Assembly: GCA_022702545.1 (NCBI GenBank)
Contig: JAHRBC010000002.1
Coordinates: 6,138,001-6,202,000, forward strand
Direction of reading: 5' to 3'
DNA length: 64,000 bases
Source: Phycomyces nitens
Lineage: Eukaryota; Mucoromycota; Mucoromycetes; Mucorales; Phycomycetaceae
In this document: positions 1 through 10,518 of the stretch, in pieces
How the letters are laid out: every line of letters starts with the position of its first letter
Numbering within the stretch: the stretch's first letter is position 1
Translations under genes and position numbers: made by a program
Notes under the pieces: generated by a model
Told to the model about the DNA's origin: nothing
The model's input: the letters and a program-made list of their open reading frames with translations, nothing else
The model's database searches: none

Positions 1-192
1 TGCTATTTTGCTGTTTAGTACCAGCATGTTCCCATTTATAAATTTAAATATATCTGTAATAATCGGCACATGTATTTCATAAGACAAGCGTCACCAGTAA
101 GTCTGCAAATCTCAAATACAAGTCATACTCTTTATATATATATATATTACAAATATTATACTAATCTCCAACATGGTCTTTCAAAAACAAAA

Positions 193-640
193 ATGTCTAC
201 CTTTGACATTACTGCCAGCCATGATAATCGCATCATTCCGGAAGACCTGGAACTTATTGAATTTCTAGAGTTTTCAACTAAAGCTGAATTTACAAATTGG
301 TTCAATCGAGTAGCCCAAGAGCATGCTAATTGGCTGCTTCAAAGAAAAAATATATTTATAAGCACAAGGCAGCAAATGTTGGACTTGCTGGCCAATAATC
401 TACGGGAACCTTTGAAGATGTCAACTAGAGTATACTTGTGTAATAAGTCTGGGAATCCTCCAAAAAAGAAAACGGATAAGAATGACCAAATCAATCAAGA
501 TTTGCTGTCCAACAATACAATTCTTGTAAAAGTGACAACAACCCCAAGCATGATATCTCTATAACTAAAGATATCAGTGCTTCAAGATTACCTAAAAGTG
601 AAAGGATAAGTTGAACCCTGGCTCATAAATAACATCCTTG
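193..640 (+). pseudogene. MULE/FAR1-like transposase N-terminal fragment
   Basis: An ATG at 193 opens a frame to 564. It begins MSTFDITAS and includes EFTNWFNRVAQEHANWLL and RVYLCNKSGNPPKKK. The style (an acidic lead, then a cysteine and lysine-rich patch) resembles the FAR1-like DNA-binding start of Mutator-like transposases common in Mucoromycota; that assignment is from memory of the family and is inference. Right after the stop, a second frame reads TKDISASRLPKSER, as if the protein once continued across a frameshift. No DDE catalytic core follows, and only AT-rich DNA comes after. Best read as a decayed transposon fragment. A short real gene is less likely. Confidence 0.4.
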
Positions 641-1901
641 GGATGAGTAAAGGCAATAAAAAATGATGATGATGATGCATTGATTATATACATATATAGC
701 ATGCAAATCATTCAGCATATTACCTGGGAAAAGATAAATATCGTTTGAAGCCCAGTCACCTGCACAAAAAAAATGATTACCTGTCTATTTCTTCATTTAG
801 ACCACAAGAGAATTCCTATTCTCGTGTAATGACCATATTTAGCAAGATAACTTATTGAATGTAAAGAGGATTATGATTGACTAATGTTTTACTTGAATAG
901 CATCAATCAGCACATATTTTAGAAAGGCTGAGACCCTTTTGTGCCATTGGGATATAGAGTGTGCAAATATTCATACAAGCAATCTAATTGAGACCAATGT
1001 AAATTAAAGACTTGATTGTCTTGGCCTAGAATATTTCAGTGTCAACAGACTGTTTTTTTTTTTTAAAAAAAAAGAGTTGACATGAAAACTCTGTATGAAT
1101 TCTACATAGATCTGAAACGTCAGAAAGGGGGTATGTACTAAGGTATGGTATTACGGTTACCATGACAAAGATGAATGGTAATGTTGACCTATAAATCACT
1201 CTATCAAATACTATCAATCTCCCCCCCCCCCCCCCCAAAAAAAAAAAAAAGGAAGGCTTTCTGCAAAACTGTGTCAAACTTTGCAAGCATATACTTTTCA
1301 TCAATTGAGTATCGGGCAATCTTTTCTTTAAACCTGTTCATGAAACATCAAAGTAAACCCGCCAATTGGCCAGTCTCTTGTGTGCAAAAAAAAAGATCTG
1401 CAATATAATGCAAAGATGTATTTTGGCTTTTTATTCAAACAAAAAAAGGTACAAGAATGATCCCAAATACTTTCAAAACAATATACATAATAGACCACGC
1501 TAAAGAAACATGGGAATTCTTACCAGCCACATCCATCTAGACATATAATTATCTTTCTATTTTAGCAATTGTATTATAAATAATTCATTTTTTTTATATA
1601 TATTATCTCGAGTTCATTTCAATTCCGAATGTGACTTTCAAAGATTGCAGATTTTATGGCACTTTATTACGCTAAATTCTACAAGTTTTTTACTGTAATC
1701 TCCATTGTCACATTTGGACTTCTCCTTGAATATTCTATAGATCTAATAAACACGTTTTCTCCTTGGGATTGGGGGCCTATTTACAGATTTAATTGAAGAA
1801 TTCAAGAGCTAATTTGTTGCCATGTCAACTCACATCATTTAATATGAATTTATATTCTGATTATTAGTATTTGTTGGCATGGTAACATTCATTCCAATCA
1901 T
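641..1901. other. Intergenic, no gene seen
   Basis: AT-rich DNA with no frame I can support. It holds a run of 16 C followed by 14 A at 1221-1250, a short T/A inverted homopolymer pair near 1051-1072, and scattered A runs. Confidence 0.6.
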
Positions 1902-2015
1902 TTAGACTGTCACGCATGGATCTAAATTGGCCTCCATACTAGCGTCGTACAGACCGAAGTCGAGATGTTCTTCGTTTTCCACTGTTTCTGTCCCTCGTTC
2001 AATCCAAGGTCTTGC
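1902..2015 (-). CDS. Orphan terminal exon (37 aa plus stop)
   Basis: On the minus strand a good intron 3' end (branch-like CTAAT, a pyrimidine tract, then TTTTTAATAG) is followed by an open frame that starts ARPWIERGTETVENEE, passes through HLDFGLYDASMEANL and stops at 1902-1904. The acidic, varied composition looks coding. No upstream exon lies between here and 2130. One possibility is that it is an alternative last exon of the minus-strand kinase at 3161-5055, joined from a phase-0 GTATCC donor at 3199. That would put the plus-strand gene at 2130-3033 inside a 1.18 kb intron. It could also be the remnant of a broken gene. Confidence 0.4.
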   Translation of the reverse strand, partial: ARPWIERGTETVENEEHLDFGLYDASMEANLDPCVTV

Positions 2016-2129
2016 CTATTAAAAAGAAACAAAGAAAAGAATCAGAAAAATAATGATTAGCCGAGCATTTTTTTATTTTTCATTGCTTTCCTGCTCTTTC
2101 TCCTCTTGGTGCCCAATGCAATCACCCTA

Positions 2130-3033
2130 ATGCTTCCTATTATGCTTTTTTCTTTTCTGCTTCTTGTGACTGGTGTATGTGCCGAACAGGCGACTAGCTG
2201 GATTAGCGTCAACTGCACATGGCCATGTTCAAATAACCAAGAGTGCATTGTAACGAGCAAGGCAATCGAATGCCAATCAGTACACAATTCACAGTAAATA
2301 ATCAACAATCAGACCGAGATCAGTTATTTATCTTTATGTAAATAGATGGGTCCTTGGTAACCCGGAAGCATCGCCTGTCTTTCGTGGCGAAACTGCTCAT
2401 CTCAACCAACCATGCGTCGTGCTCCCAACCCCACCTTTAATCACCACCACCACCAACACATCCTCCTCTTCATCAACCGTAATACTCTGGCCACCAAACG
2501 ATCCCATGAACCCAACAGATGGCTATCTAAGTGATTGTGACAATAGTACTTTTTGTGCACCCGAGTCTGATATGTGTGTTCCTCGACTGGGTCAGGACAG
2601 CGTGTGTACTTCGACTCATCAGTGTATCACTGGCTTGATCTGCACTTCTGCCGATGGGACAAGGTCGGTTTGCACAAAGCCCTCAAGACATGCTGCCCAC
2701 AAGTCGAATTCCAAAGGCAAGATCGGGTACATTGTTGCAATCATACTAGGGATCATCTTATTAGCGATCCTAATCGGAATCATGTTGTATCGCCGGCGAA
2801 GACAGCGCCAGTTGGATACCACAAAGCCATCTCTGGTTGCCTTGGAAAGCGTTGCTGTGCCAGCTCCACCCCAGAACCCTCCTCCTCCTCCTTCACCCAT
2901 ATACCCTCCCAACTCCTCGACCCCCTCAATGCAGCAACAGCAACTCCAACGTCAGCTCCAGATTCAACATCACTATAATCAATCAGAAGCTGATACCAAG
3001 AACACCGCACCTCCACCCCCTTATGTGCCTTGA
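2130..3033 (+). CDS. Cysteine-rich single-pass membrane protein
   Basis: Two exons, 2130-2293 and 2346-3033, flank a 52-nt intron (GTAAAT...AATAG); the frame joins in phase 2, giving about 283 aa. The start is the first in-frame ATG and opens a clear signal peptide (MLPIMLFSFLLLVTGVCA). The outside part carries spaced cysteines (CTWPCSNNQEC, then CDNSTFCAPESDMC and a second cysteine cluster) with N-glycosylation sequons. One membrane span (IVAIILGIILLAILIGIMLY) is followed by RRRRQRQ as a stop-transfer signal and a proline- and glutamine-rich tail ending in PPPPYVP, which could bind SH3 or WW domains. This is the layout of fungal cell-surface sensor-like proteins, but I recognise no named family. 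It runs convergently toward the kinase at 3161. Confidence 0.8.
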
Positions 3034-3160
3034 TTGGATTTGTACTGTAATTTGTTGTAAATAATAAAGATAAACTGCCTCCTACACGCACAGAATGTGT
3101 GCGTAGATGTATAAATATAAATAATAGATATATATATGTATATGTATATGTATATGTATA

Positions 3161-5055
3161 TTAAAGAGGTCGATTTAATTGACCTCCAAGTTCGGATACT
3201 CCAGGTGGCTTGACCTCGTGCCAAACTGCACTCGGATCTTCCTCTTCGTCTACCTCTTCCTGGGATACCAGGGACTCGGAAAATGGCCATTTGGGTCGTG
3301 CAAAAGAGTCCTGGCCAAAGCACGGGGGACTTGATGGCATGGGAGGTGGCTGGGAGTGTGATGCGCTCTTGGACCGTCGACGGGTAATTGAATTGGTAAG
3401 ATGAGTGAGTGAAGATGACATTTTGCTCAATGTGTTACGGAGACGCGCCTAATATGAGAGTCAGACCCTAGAGACTAGGAAATTCTACATTTTGTTACCA
3501 TGATGGTTACGGCCTGGTCTACTTCATCATCGGTCACTTCGACCGTCTTGTACTGGCGTGGATCTGCCTCTTGCCACCAGACAATGGGATTTGATAGGTC
3601 AGAAATGACCCATGGGTGGACCTTGACCTGGTCAAGCGTCATGCGAGCCTCGGGGTTCTTTGTCAATAGGCCAAGCAAGAGGTCCTTGCAGTCTTGGTCG
3701 ACATTGGCAGGGAAGCTGAGGGGTTGGACAGGAATGGTGTCGAATAGCTCAAATTCTGTGGCAGCCATAAAAGGACATTTTCCAAACAATAGACAATAAA
3801 GTGTGACACCAAGTGCCCATACATCAATTGCCTTTGTAATCCGTACCTTTGAGAGGTCATCGTCGTCGGCTGTGCTGCAGAGCTCAGGGGCAAAGAAGGC
3901 TGGAGTTCCGGCCGTCTCGGCTAGTTCACGATCCATCTGACGGTCAGGCAGACTGGATAAGGGCTTGCCGGCCAGGTGCTGATTAAAGTACGAAACACCA
4001 AAGTCTGATATCTTGACCACCTGGTTCTCGGTGAGCAGCAGGTTGGCTGGTTTGATATCACGATGGATAATACCTTGGTAGTGGACTTAAAGGCGTTTAA
4101 TTGAATGAACCCAAGAAGAGCACAACTCACGATAATCGAGTCCACTGACGACGTCTCTAAACACACTCTTTACGCGCTCGACAGATAGCCTTGGACCATC
4201 TTCGTCCTTCCATACAATCTCGCCTCCCTTCATGTTCTCGAGTACTTTTGGGCTCAATTAGGATCAATTGGAATCAATTAGAAGTCTAGTTACCCATGTA
4301 TATCTTGCGACTAGCTGGATCATCCATAACCTCCAATAAGCGTACCACATGAGGATGAACGCATTTCTTGAGAATCGCAATCTCTCTCCGGACCTTGTGT
4401 TCGCTTTCCTTGTGCAACCTCTTTTCCTGGCCATTGAGTGCCAGAGTGTCATCCTGGACTGGCCGTAGACTGTGGCCGAGTTGTCGTTTTCGGTTCCGTT
4501 TGTCAACAATTTTGATAGCCTTTAATTATGAGTATATAGGTAAAGCGTATCGACAGCAATGATAGTAATGATATACAAAAAGTAATACTTCTACTACTGA
4601 AGCCTATTCGACCAACCCTTTCTCAACTCCTCTTGACCCCCCCTTTTTTTTAGTATTTTATTATTATTATTATTATTATTTTCCCTCTTGTTGTTTATTG
4701 ACCCCTTTAGACTCCTTACCACACATTCGCCTGTGTTTGTATCCCTTGCCAGCTTGACTTTGCCATGAACTCCACGGCCGATCTCCTGGAGCATCATGTA
4801 ATGGTTGATCATCTTGTTGCCCGTAGTTGGATCGTAATCTTTGCTAATCGTGTTTGTTGTCACGACATCAGATCTGGTCTGTGTTCGAGAAAGAGAGAAC
4901 TTTTGGAGTCTTTGGGAAAACGAACGTCCGACGGTCTCTGGTCTTTTTGGTTTGTGAGGGGTGGATCGTGATTTTGCAAGATTATCTTCGCTTTTCCATG
5001 GTACTCCACACTGCACACTTTGCCGTCGATGGCAAGTATCGACTGTAGGATGCAT
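3161..5055 (-). CDS. CaMKK/SNF1-activating-type Ser/Thr kinase
   Basis: Five exons (minus order 5055-4720, 4519-4294, 4244-4131, 4085-3499, 3448-3161) encode 516 aa; all junctions keep frame. The kinase domain starts near residue 90: glycine loop IGRGVHGKV, lysine K115 in AIKIVDK, a basic insert before helix C typical of CaMKKs, HRDIKPANLLL at 233-243, DFGVS at 253, and TAGTPAFFAPE ending at 293. The TAGTPAF activation loop and the insert place it with CaMKK, Ssp1 and Sak1/Tos3/Elm1 kinases, which phosphorylate the SNF1/AMPK loop. It therefore probably acts in energy or calcium signalling. The C-terminal tail is serine- and acid-rich. Intron 1 (4520-4719) is long and carries an ATT repeat. 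The promoter is shared divergently with the RING gene at 5291. The stop at 3161 may be one of two alternative ends; see the exon at 1902. Confidence 0.9.
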
Positions 5056-5290
5056 AAGGTATTAAGAGAAGAAGAGAAAGAGAAGAAGTAAAACCAAAAG
5101 AAGAAGAAGAAGAAGAAGATATTAAAAAAATATAAAGACTAGTGGGGTTTTTTTTCTTTTCTTTTTCTTTTTTCTTTTTGGTCAGTACCAAAATAAATAT
5201 CAATCCTCCCTGCTTCTCCTCTTCTTCTTTCTTTCTTTCTCTCTCTTTCTCTCTTGTTTTGTAAATAGTAACTCTTAGGCTTTTATCCCA
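5056..5290. promoter_or_regulatory. Divergent promoter, kinase / RING ligase
   Basis: These 235 bp separate two divergent start codons. They contain a GAA run, an A run, and long T/C tracts just upstream of the plus-strand ATG, as is common before fungal start sites. No specific factor site is claimed. Confidence 0.5.
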
Positions 5291-6352
5291 ATGAGACTCG
5301 TGCTCTTGTTTTCGTTTCTCACCATGGCCAGGGCGTCAATCTCTGTGCTGGTAAGGGATTGGATCTGTGATTCCAAAACTGATGCCTTTTTTTTGCTTTA
5401 GAACACCAATACTACCTGTCCAGACCACAGTGCAGCATTTGGACCACCCATCCAGGACGAAGGATTAATTGGATTCTTGATGGAGCCCAGCCATGATCCA
5501 TATGGATGCACACCGACTGCTCAGCCTACAACCGATTGGATTGCATTGTTGCAGAGGGGTGGATGTTCATTTATTACAAAAGTGAGGGCAATGCAGACCA
5601 GTGGGGCTGTTGCTGTGGTGGTGGGGGATCCAGATAGTTCGACTTGGATTACAATGTACGCACCTGGTAAGTTTGTCTGTTGCTGATTCTTATTTAAACA
5701 ATCCATGCCTCTTTGTTCCCAAAGGTGACACGTCTGATATCAAGATACCCAGTGTATTTGTATCCAAGCGAGAGTATCGTGCGCTTGTCTACCTCACCCA
5801 ACGCACGAACCCGCTTCTTGTCCGTCTCGAATGGGACGGTTTCATCAGCTGGTAATTGAATTGCTTAATAATGCCAAGTTGCTTATCAGCAATTATCACA
5901 ATCGTAGGCCAATGCTCGACGTCCTGCTGCTGGTTGTCTTGTCGCCTAGCATAATGATGCTGTTTGTCTACTGTACTTGGAAGATAAGGCGGTTCCAGAA
6001 GCAAAAGCAGGACCTTGCTCCGGCCCACATCGTATCTGGCCTGACACTAAGAGTGTTTAGCAGACGAAAGAATCTAGAAAACGAGTCTGAGGAGTGCTCA
6101 ATCTGCCTAGAGGATTATGCTTTGGGCGATGCCTTGCGGGTCTTGCCTTGCCATCATGACTTTCATGCATCGTGTGTTGATGCATGGCTGACTACCCGAA
6201 AGAAGTTTGTGAGTATCTGTTAGTGTGTGTTTATCAGTATTATTATTAGGAAATATTAATAAGTGTCCTAGTGTCCTATCTGCAAACGCGATGTGACGGG
6301 AAGTACGGATGAAGCCACACCTCTGCTGATGGAAGCCTCTGCCTTGGTCTGA
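5291..6352 (+). CDS. PA-TM-RING E3 ubiquitin ligase
   Basis: Five exons (5291-5350, 5402-5666, 5725-5851, 5908-6208, 6272-6352) give 277 aa with 51-63 nt introns. Order of parts: signal peptide (MRLVLLFSFLTMARA), a protease-associated domain (WIALLQRGGCSFITKV, then AVAVVVGD and IPSVFVSK), one membrane span near residues 153-175, and a RING-H2 finger at 214-255. The finger ligands are C214, C217, C232, H234, H237, C240, C252 and C255, all present. This is the GRAIL/RNF13 architecture. Such ligases sit in endosome, vacuole or Golgi membranes with the PA domain in the lumen and the RING in the cytosol, marking membrane cargo with ubiquitin. The RING is split by the last intron between the sixth and seventh ligands. 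A 24-C run follows the gene. Confidence 0.92.
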
Positions 6353-6402
6353 TCGCGTCGTATTCTACATTAGATTTGTATTTCATTATTATTTCATTAG
6401 TT

Positions 6403-6426
6403 CCCCCCCCCCCCCCCCCCCCCCCC
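6403..6426. repeat. Poly-C tract, 24 nt
   Basis: An uninterrupted run of 24 C lies 50 bp after the RING-ligase stop, probably in its 3' UTR or just beyond. It stands out in a genome this AT-rich. Confidence 0.9.
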
Positions 6427-6810
6427 TGCTTGTCTGTGATTGCTCATAGAATAGATATATAAGTGTATATTTCTTCAAAAATCTATACAGAGTTGAACTC
6501 TGCTTCACACATATTTATAAATCACCAAACAAAAAACCAAAAAAAAGAAAAGACATGCAGAGATTAAGATGGACTACTTTGGCTCCCCCTCCCCCTCCCC
6601 TCCCCCTACCCTTTTAAAGAAGCTCAATAAAACAAAGTTGTACGCTGAGCTGTCAATAAGAACACCTGCATTTCTTATGTGGACCAAATATTCACACAAA
6701 ACAACTGAGGAGTATCTAGACATAATATCCCAGCCTACACTCCATCCGCCCTTCTTTCTCTCTTTCTTTCCTCAAGGCCGTTTGAACAAGACCAATAAAA
6801 GGCCTTATGC

Positions 6811-7569
6811 ATGGCAGACAACATTCTCGCACACCTCACTTCTTCACCAACCTCCACATCTCTGCCTCTGCCCAATCCAGAACAAGAAAAGGATCTGACT
6901 GTTGGTGATACAGAAGCCGATTCATCATCACAAAGGCGATCTCGTCGGCACAGTCTGCAGACGTGCATTCAACACGCTGCCCGTCTTATAAAACTACGGT
7001 CCGAGCTGAGGTCACCAATCTCTCACACATCACTTCGGTCTTGCAGGACCAGTCTCAGAAAACAGCACTGGAATGCTTACAATACAAAGGGTGGTGGAGA
7101 AGGAGGAGGAGAAGAGGAAGAAGAAGAGGAGGAGGAATTGAGTTCCCAACTCACTCATCTGTCTAGTCTTATTCGCCACAGCCACAGCCAATCTCAATAC
7201 CAACCACCGCTCAACTACCCACCAATCCACAGAGCCAGGCCTTCTTCGCATGTCGTCCTTCCGTCTCTAGCCCTCCTCTCCAACCAGCTGTTCTCCTCGC
7301 AGGCCAGGGAGTTTAAGGAGGATGATATCAATCATGACGACGGCAAAACCCATAAGGACAATTGGACAGAGAGTGATTGCGAGAGTGTGATTACAGAGTG
7401 TTCGATCCAAAACCTGACTACCGCGTTTCTAGTTTCCATGTCTCCTCTGGCGGCCGCCGCAGCCACTGCAGCAAAGACAAGACGGCACCAGGTTCACATG
7501 GGGAGACATCAAAAAAGTAGAAAAGAATGCATGTCAGACCAAAACAAACAAGCAGAGGCTCTTTTATAA
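6811..7569 (+). CDS. Hypothetical low-complexity protein
   Basis: A single-exon ATG frame of 252 aa. I recognise no domain. It is serine-, arginine- and glutamate-rich: a basic segment (RRSRRHSLQTC), a run of glycine then glutamate encoded by GGA/GAA repeats, a Ser-Gln-His stretch, an acidic patch (WTESDCESVITECS), and a short alanine run near the C terminus. A TATA-like CAATAAAAGG lies just upstream. The length and steady composition favour a real gene, but part of the open frame could come from the purine repeat. It is followed by four copies of an ACATTA-type hexamer. A nuclear or cytoskeletal role would be a guess. Confidence 0.5.
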   Translation: MADNILAHLTSSPTSTSLPLPNPEQEKDLTVGDTEADSSSQRRSRRHSLQTCIQHAARLIKLRSELRSPISHTSLRSCRTSLRKQHWNAYNTKGGGEGGGEEEEEEEEELSSQLTHLSSLIRHSHSQSQYQPPLNYPPIHRARPSSHVVLPSLALLSNQLFSSQAREFKEDDINHDDGKTHKDNWTESDCESVITECSIQNLTTAFLVSMSPLAAAAATAAKTRRHQVHMGRHQKSRKECMSDQNKQAEALL

Positions 7570-7974
7570 AACATTAACATTAACATTAACATTAATACTA
7601 AACATTAGCACCAAAAAAAAAAAGAATCAGATTTTCTAACCTCCCTCTTGCTATATCTTTATCCCCCCCTTTATATATATATATATTACGGGAATACAAC
7701 CATAATCTATAAATGACATCCTAGGCTCCAGAACCAATTTGTCTTGCAAGGGAATGTGAGATGCAACTCATATATTTGTGAATGAATAATGATTTAAGAA
7801 AGTCTAGATGGGCATGAAGTGATACATTAGAGCGTAGATGGTGTACACTAGAGTAATAGTAATAATATAGATGAATGAGTGAATGAATAGATGAGCAAGG
7901 GCATAGGTCATAATGCTAAAGGGCATAATATATATATAAGAGTCATGAAGGGGATATTAAAGAGTCGGATACTC
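7570..7974. other. Intergenic between convergent genes
   Basis: A short ACATTA repeat starts at about 7569, followed by A runs and a TA repeat near 7672. There is no supported frame; this is the shared 3' region of the genes ending at 7569 and 7975. Confidence 0.6.
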
Positions 7975-10207
7975 TTAGGCACTCCCATTGTTTTGCGAGA
8001 TAAACTGTCGATATTTTTCAGACTTTACAAATCTGGGGACCGAGTCCTGAGCCATGAGACGGCAGATGTGATCATTGACCTTGTCATACATCCGCATTAT
8101 CATCTGGAGACATTGTTGACTTGAACCATTGACCGTGACATTGATCAGAGTGGGCTGGATAGGTATATTGAGGAATGGCATGTCCAGAGACGAACCAGGG
8201 GCAACCTTGAAGGTTGTTGTGACAAGACTGATGATTTCCTGCCGAAGACCATGGTCGATATTCACTTCAGAGATGGCCTGCATGCCGAGATATGTGTCAT
8301 AGATTGTGTAGCAGTCTGTGAGAAGTTCGTTGATAATCATTCTACGCGATCGGGCCTTCTTTCGCAGACTGTAATAGTCGACCCAAAAGTTGATATTCTC
8401 TTCACAAAAGTTGGCCTTCATGAAATCACGAAAGTACATTCGCAACAGAGGGTCCTCGAGGATCTGTCTCAGGCGGGTCCATTGGGAATCTCTGGGAACA
8501 TTGCCAGAACTGCCGCTTGCACAGTCGCTAAGAGGTATATCCGAGGCTTCTACGACCGTAAGGACATCTATATGCCCAGGAGCCATGGGTTTCTCGAGTA
8601 TGCTGGGTGCGGGTGATTCGGCTACTCCAAGCGAAAGTTCAAAGCTGCTGTCATTAGATGATCCAGCCGAAGAAGTGATCGAAGGAGGACGGTCAGATCC
8701 AGACGAAAGTGATTCTCCGGTACATCTCAAGTGCAATAGTTGCTCTGTCATCTCATCGATACCAGACTCTTCTTTTGATTCCGGGAGACTGGTTACAGAC
8801 TTGGAACTGCCTTCTTTTGGAACCGGGAATCCCATCTTATTGCACAAGGGGTTATTAGACTTGGGACAGGTGATTGTGGCTGAAGGAATTCCTGCAGAGC
8901 TAGAACTGCTCTGTAGACCAGTTGGAACCAGTCTCCTTGCAAGCGCCCTTTGCTTCTTTAGCGCTTCACTCTGCGCGGCAGAGGAGCAGTTAATGCTGGC
9001 CTGTTTGGAGAGCGAGCCTTCTGGTGGGGTCTTGCTCTTTGTCTGCCATCCCAAGATCTTTCGTCCTCTCTCTGTTACATGATAGATCGCACGCTTGGAG
9101 GTCTTGAACGAATTGCTGTTGGACCGGGTACTATTTGATTTGTCAGACTTGTCGAGGATCTGGACGAGCCAGCCGTACAAAACAAATTCAGACGCAATCA
9201 TCAGAGCCTCTTCTGCAGAAACCACGGTTGTATATTCACTGATCCACTCAAAGCACTGATAGCCATAGAACGTATATGTGTACTCATGAGCCTGCTTGTC
9301 TTTGAGACCTAAAAATGGACCCAATTGTTAGTAACAATAGGTCAATCCATGGAGCATTTGTGTGTGTGTGTTTTTTTACCTCCCACATCATCGGCCAATA
9401 AAGTCTCGGTGGGTAACCAAGCCATCATCGTTTTAAACGCCGTTGTCATGTTGGGACGGGCAAAAGATAGACTATCGGTGTCAATCAGCCGGTCAAACTT
9501 GACGATGCGAAAGGAATCGATGCGATCGAGGGATTTCTGAATGTGAGCAATGTTTACACCTGCGCGCTGGCTAAAGTCCTGGACCATGTACTTTCCCTTT
9601 GGGGTCACATACCAGGTAGCCCTGTCTTTCATTGTGCGATTCTGGGGATCTGCTGCGTTTTCTGCCAATCGACTGTTCAATATGTGCTGGCCTAGGGTCT
9701 TGGCCATTTCGCGTGTCATGCTGAATGTGGTTGTGGTTCGGGTGGTTATTTGGGTGTTTGGGTCGTTGGGGTCTGGAGTGCGCATTACATGGACGAATTT
9801 GAGGTCTGCAAACGTCGATACTGCTTCGTCTGTGGTGATGCTGTTGGGGTACGTTCTGAAGAGTGATCGATGGTCTTTCAGGGGAGTTTGGATAAGAAAT
9901 GCACCAAAGATATCAAATAGATCCTTTATAATATTTATATATATATATGTATATATTATTATTATTGTTGTTGATTTAATGATTTATACTATTATTTCTA
10001 GTTATTTGAAATAATATAATAACATATTGCCATTTTGTTGTGGTATGATTATGATTGCTATAACAGGTATTATTATAGCAATTGGTCTTTCAGGAGAAAG
10101 ATGCAAATGTTGATTATAATTATTATTACCTTTGCGAATGGCCGACCAGCAGAGGTGACTCGCATCATGGAAGTGTAGGTGGAAAGAGAATTATTACTAT
10201 TTGGCAT
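7975..10207 (-). CDS. DEP-DEP-RGS regulator of G-protein signalling
   Basis: Three exons (10207-10130, 9923-9380, 9308-7975) encode 651 aa; introns are 206 and 71 nt. A first DEP-like region follows the short N-terminal exon (DLFDIFGAFLIQTPLKD, later WYVTPKGKYMVQDF). A second DEP domain begins near residue 215 (YGYQCFEWI, ASEFVLYGWLVQI, AIYHVTERGRKIL). A serine-rich linker leads to an RGS box at about 486-644, opening WTRLRQILEDPLLRMYF and containing EENINFWVDYYSL. This is the SST2/FlbA/Cprgs-1 arrangement: the RGS box speeds GTP hydrolysis by a G-alpha subunit, and the DEP domains tether the protein to a receptor tail or membrane. The family tunes pheromone or nutrient G-protein signals. The start was chosen because the first exon splices in phase 0 onto the first DEP region. 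Confidence 0.9.
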
Positions 10208-10320
10208 AACTAGGACAATGTTTTAGAAAAAAAGGATAGGAGGTTTGAGGAATAAGAAGAAGAAAAAGAAGAAGAAGAAAAGGAAGAAGAATAAGAAAGA
10301 GGAAAAAAGAGAGAAATGGA

Positions 10321-10473
10321 TTATCTGAGCTGAGATTTGAATCGACTTGCAACTTCTTTGCGACAGGCAGGACAAGACTCGTTCTTGATCGCTCACTGGC
10401 TTTATAAGCCGTACCACGTGCGGTGACAGTAGGGATCATCTCACGACCTACCTAGCAACTAATAAAAAAAATC

Positions 10474-10518
<45 letters not shown>

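Noticed and set aside
2619..3091. Open frames on the minus strand opposite the membrane-protein gene
   Set aside because: Mirror of the plus-strand coding bias and proline codons; the plus frame has a signal peptide, membrane span and a clean intron.
8251..9082. Plus-strand open frames across the RGS gene
   Set aside because: Antisense to the clear DEP/RGS coding frame, and no domain is recognisable.
9550..10014. 154-codon plus-strand frame
   Set aside because: Antisense to the first DEP region; ends in intron TA repeats.
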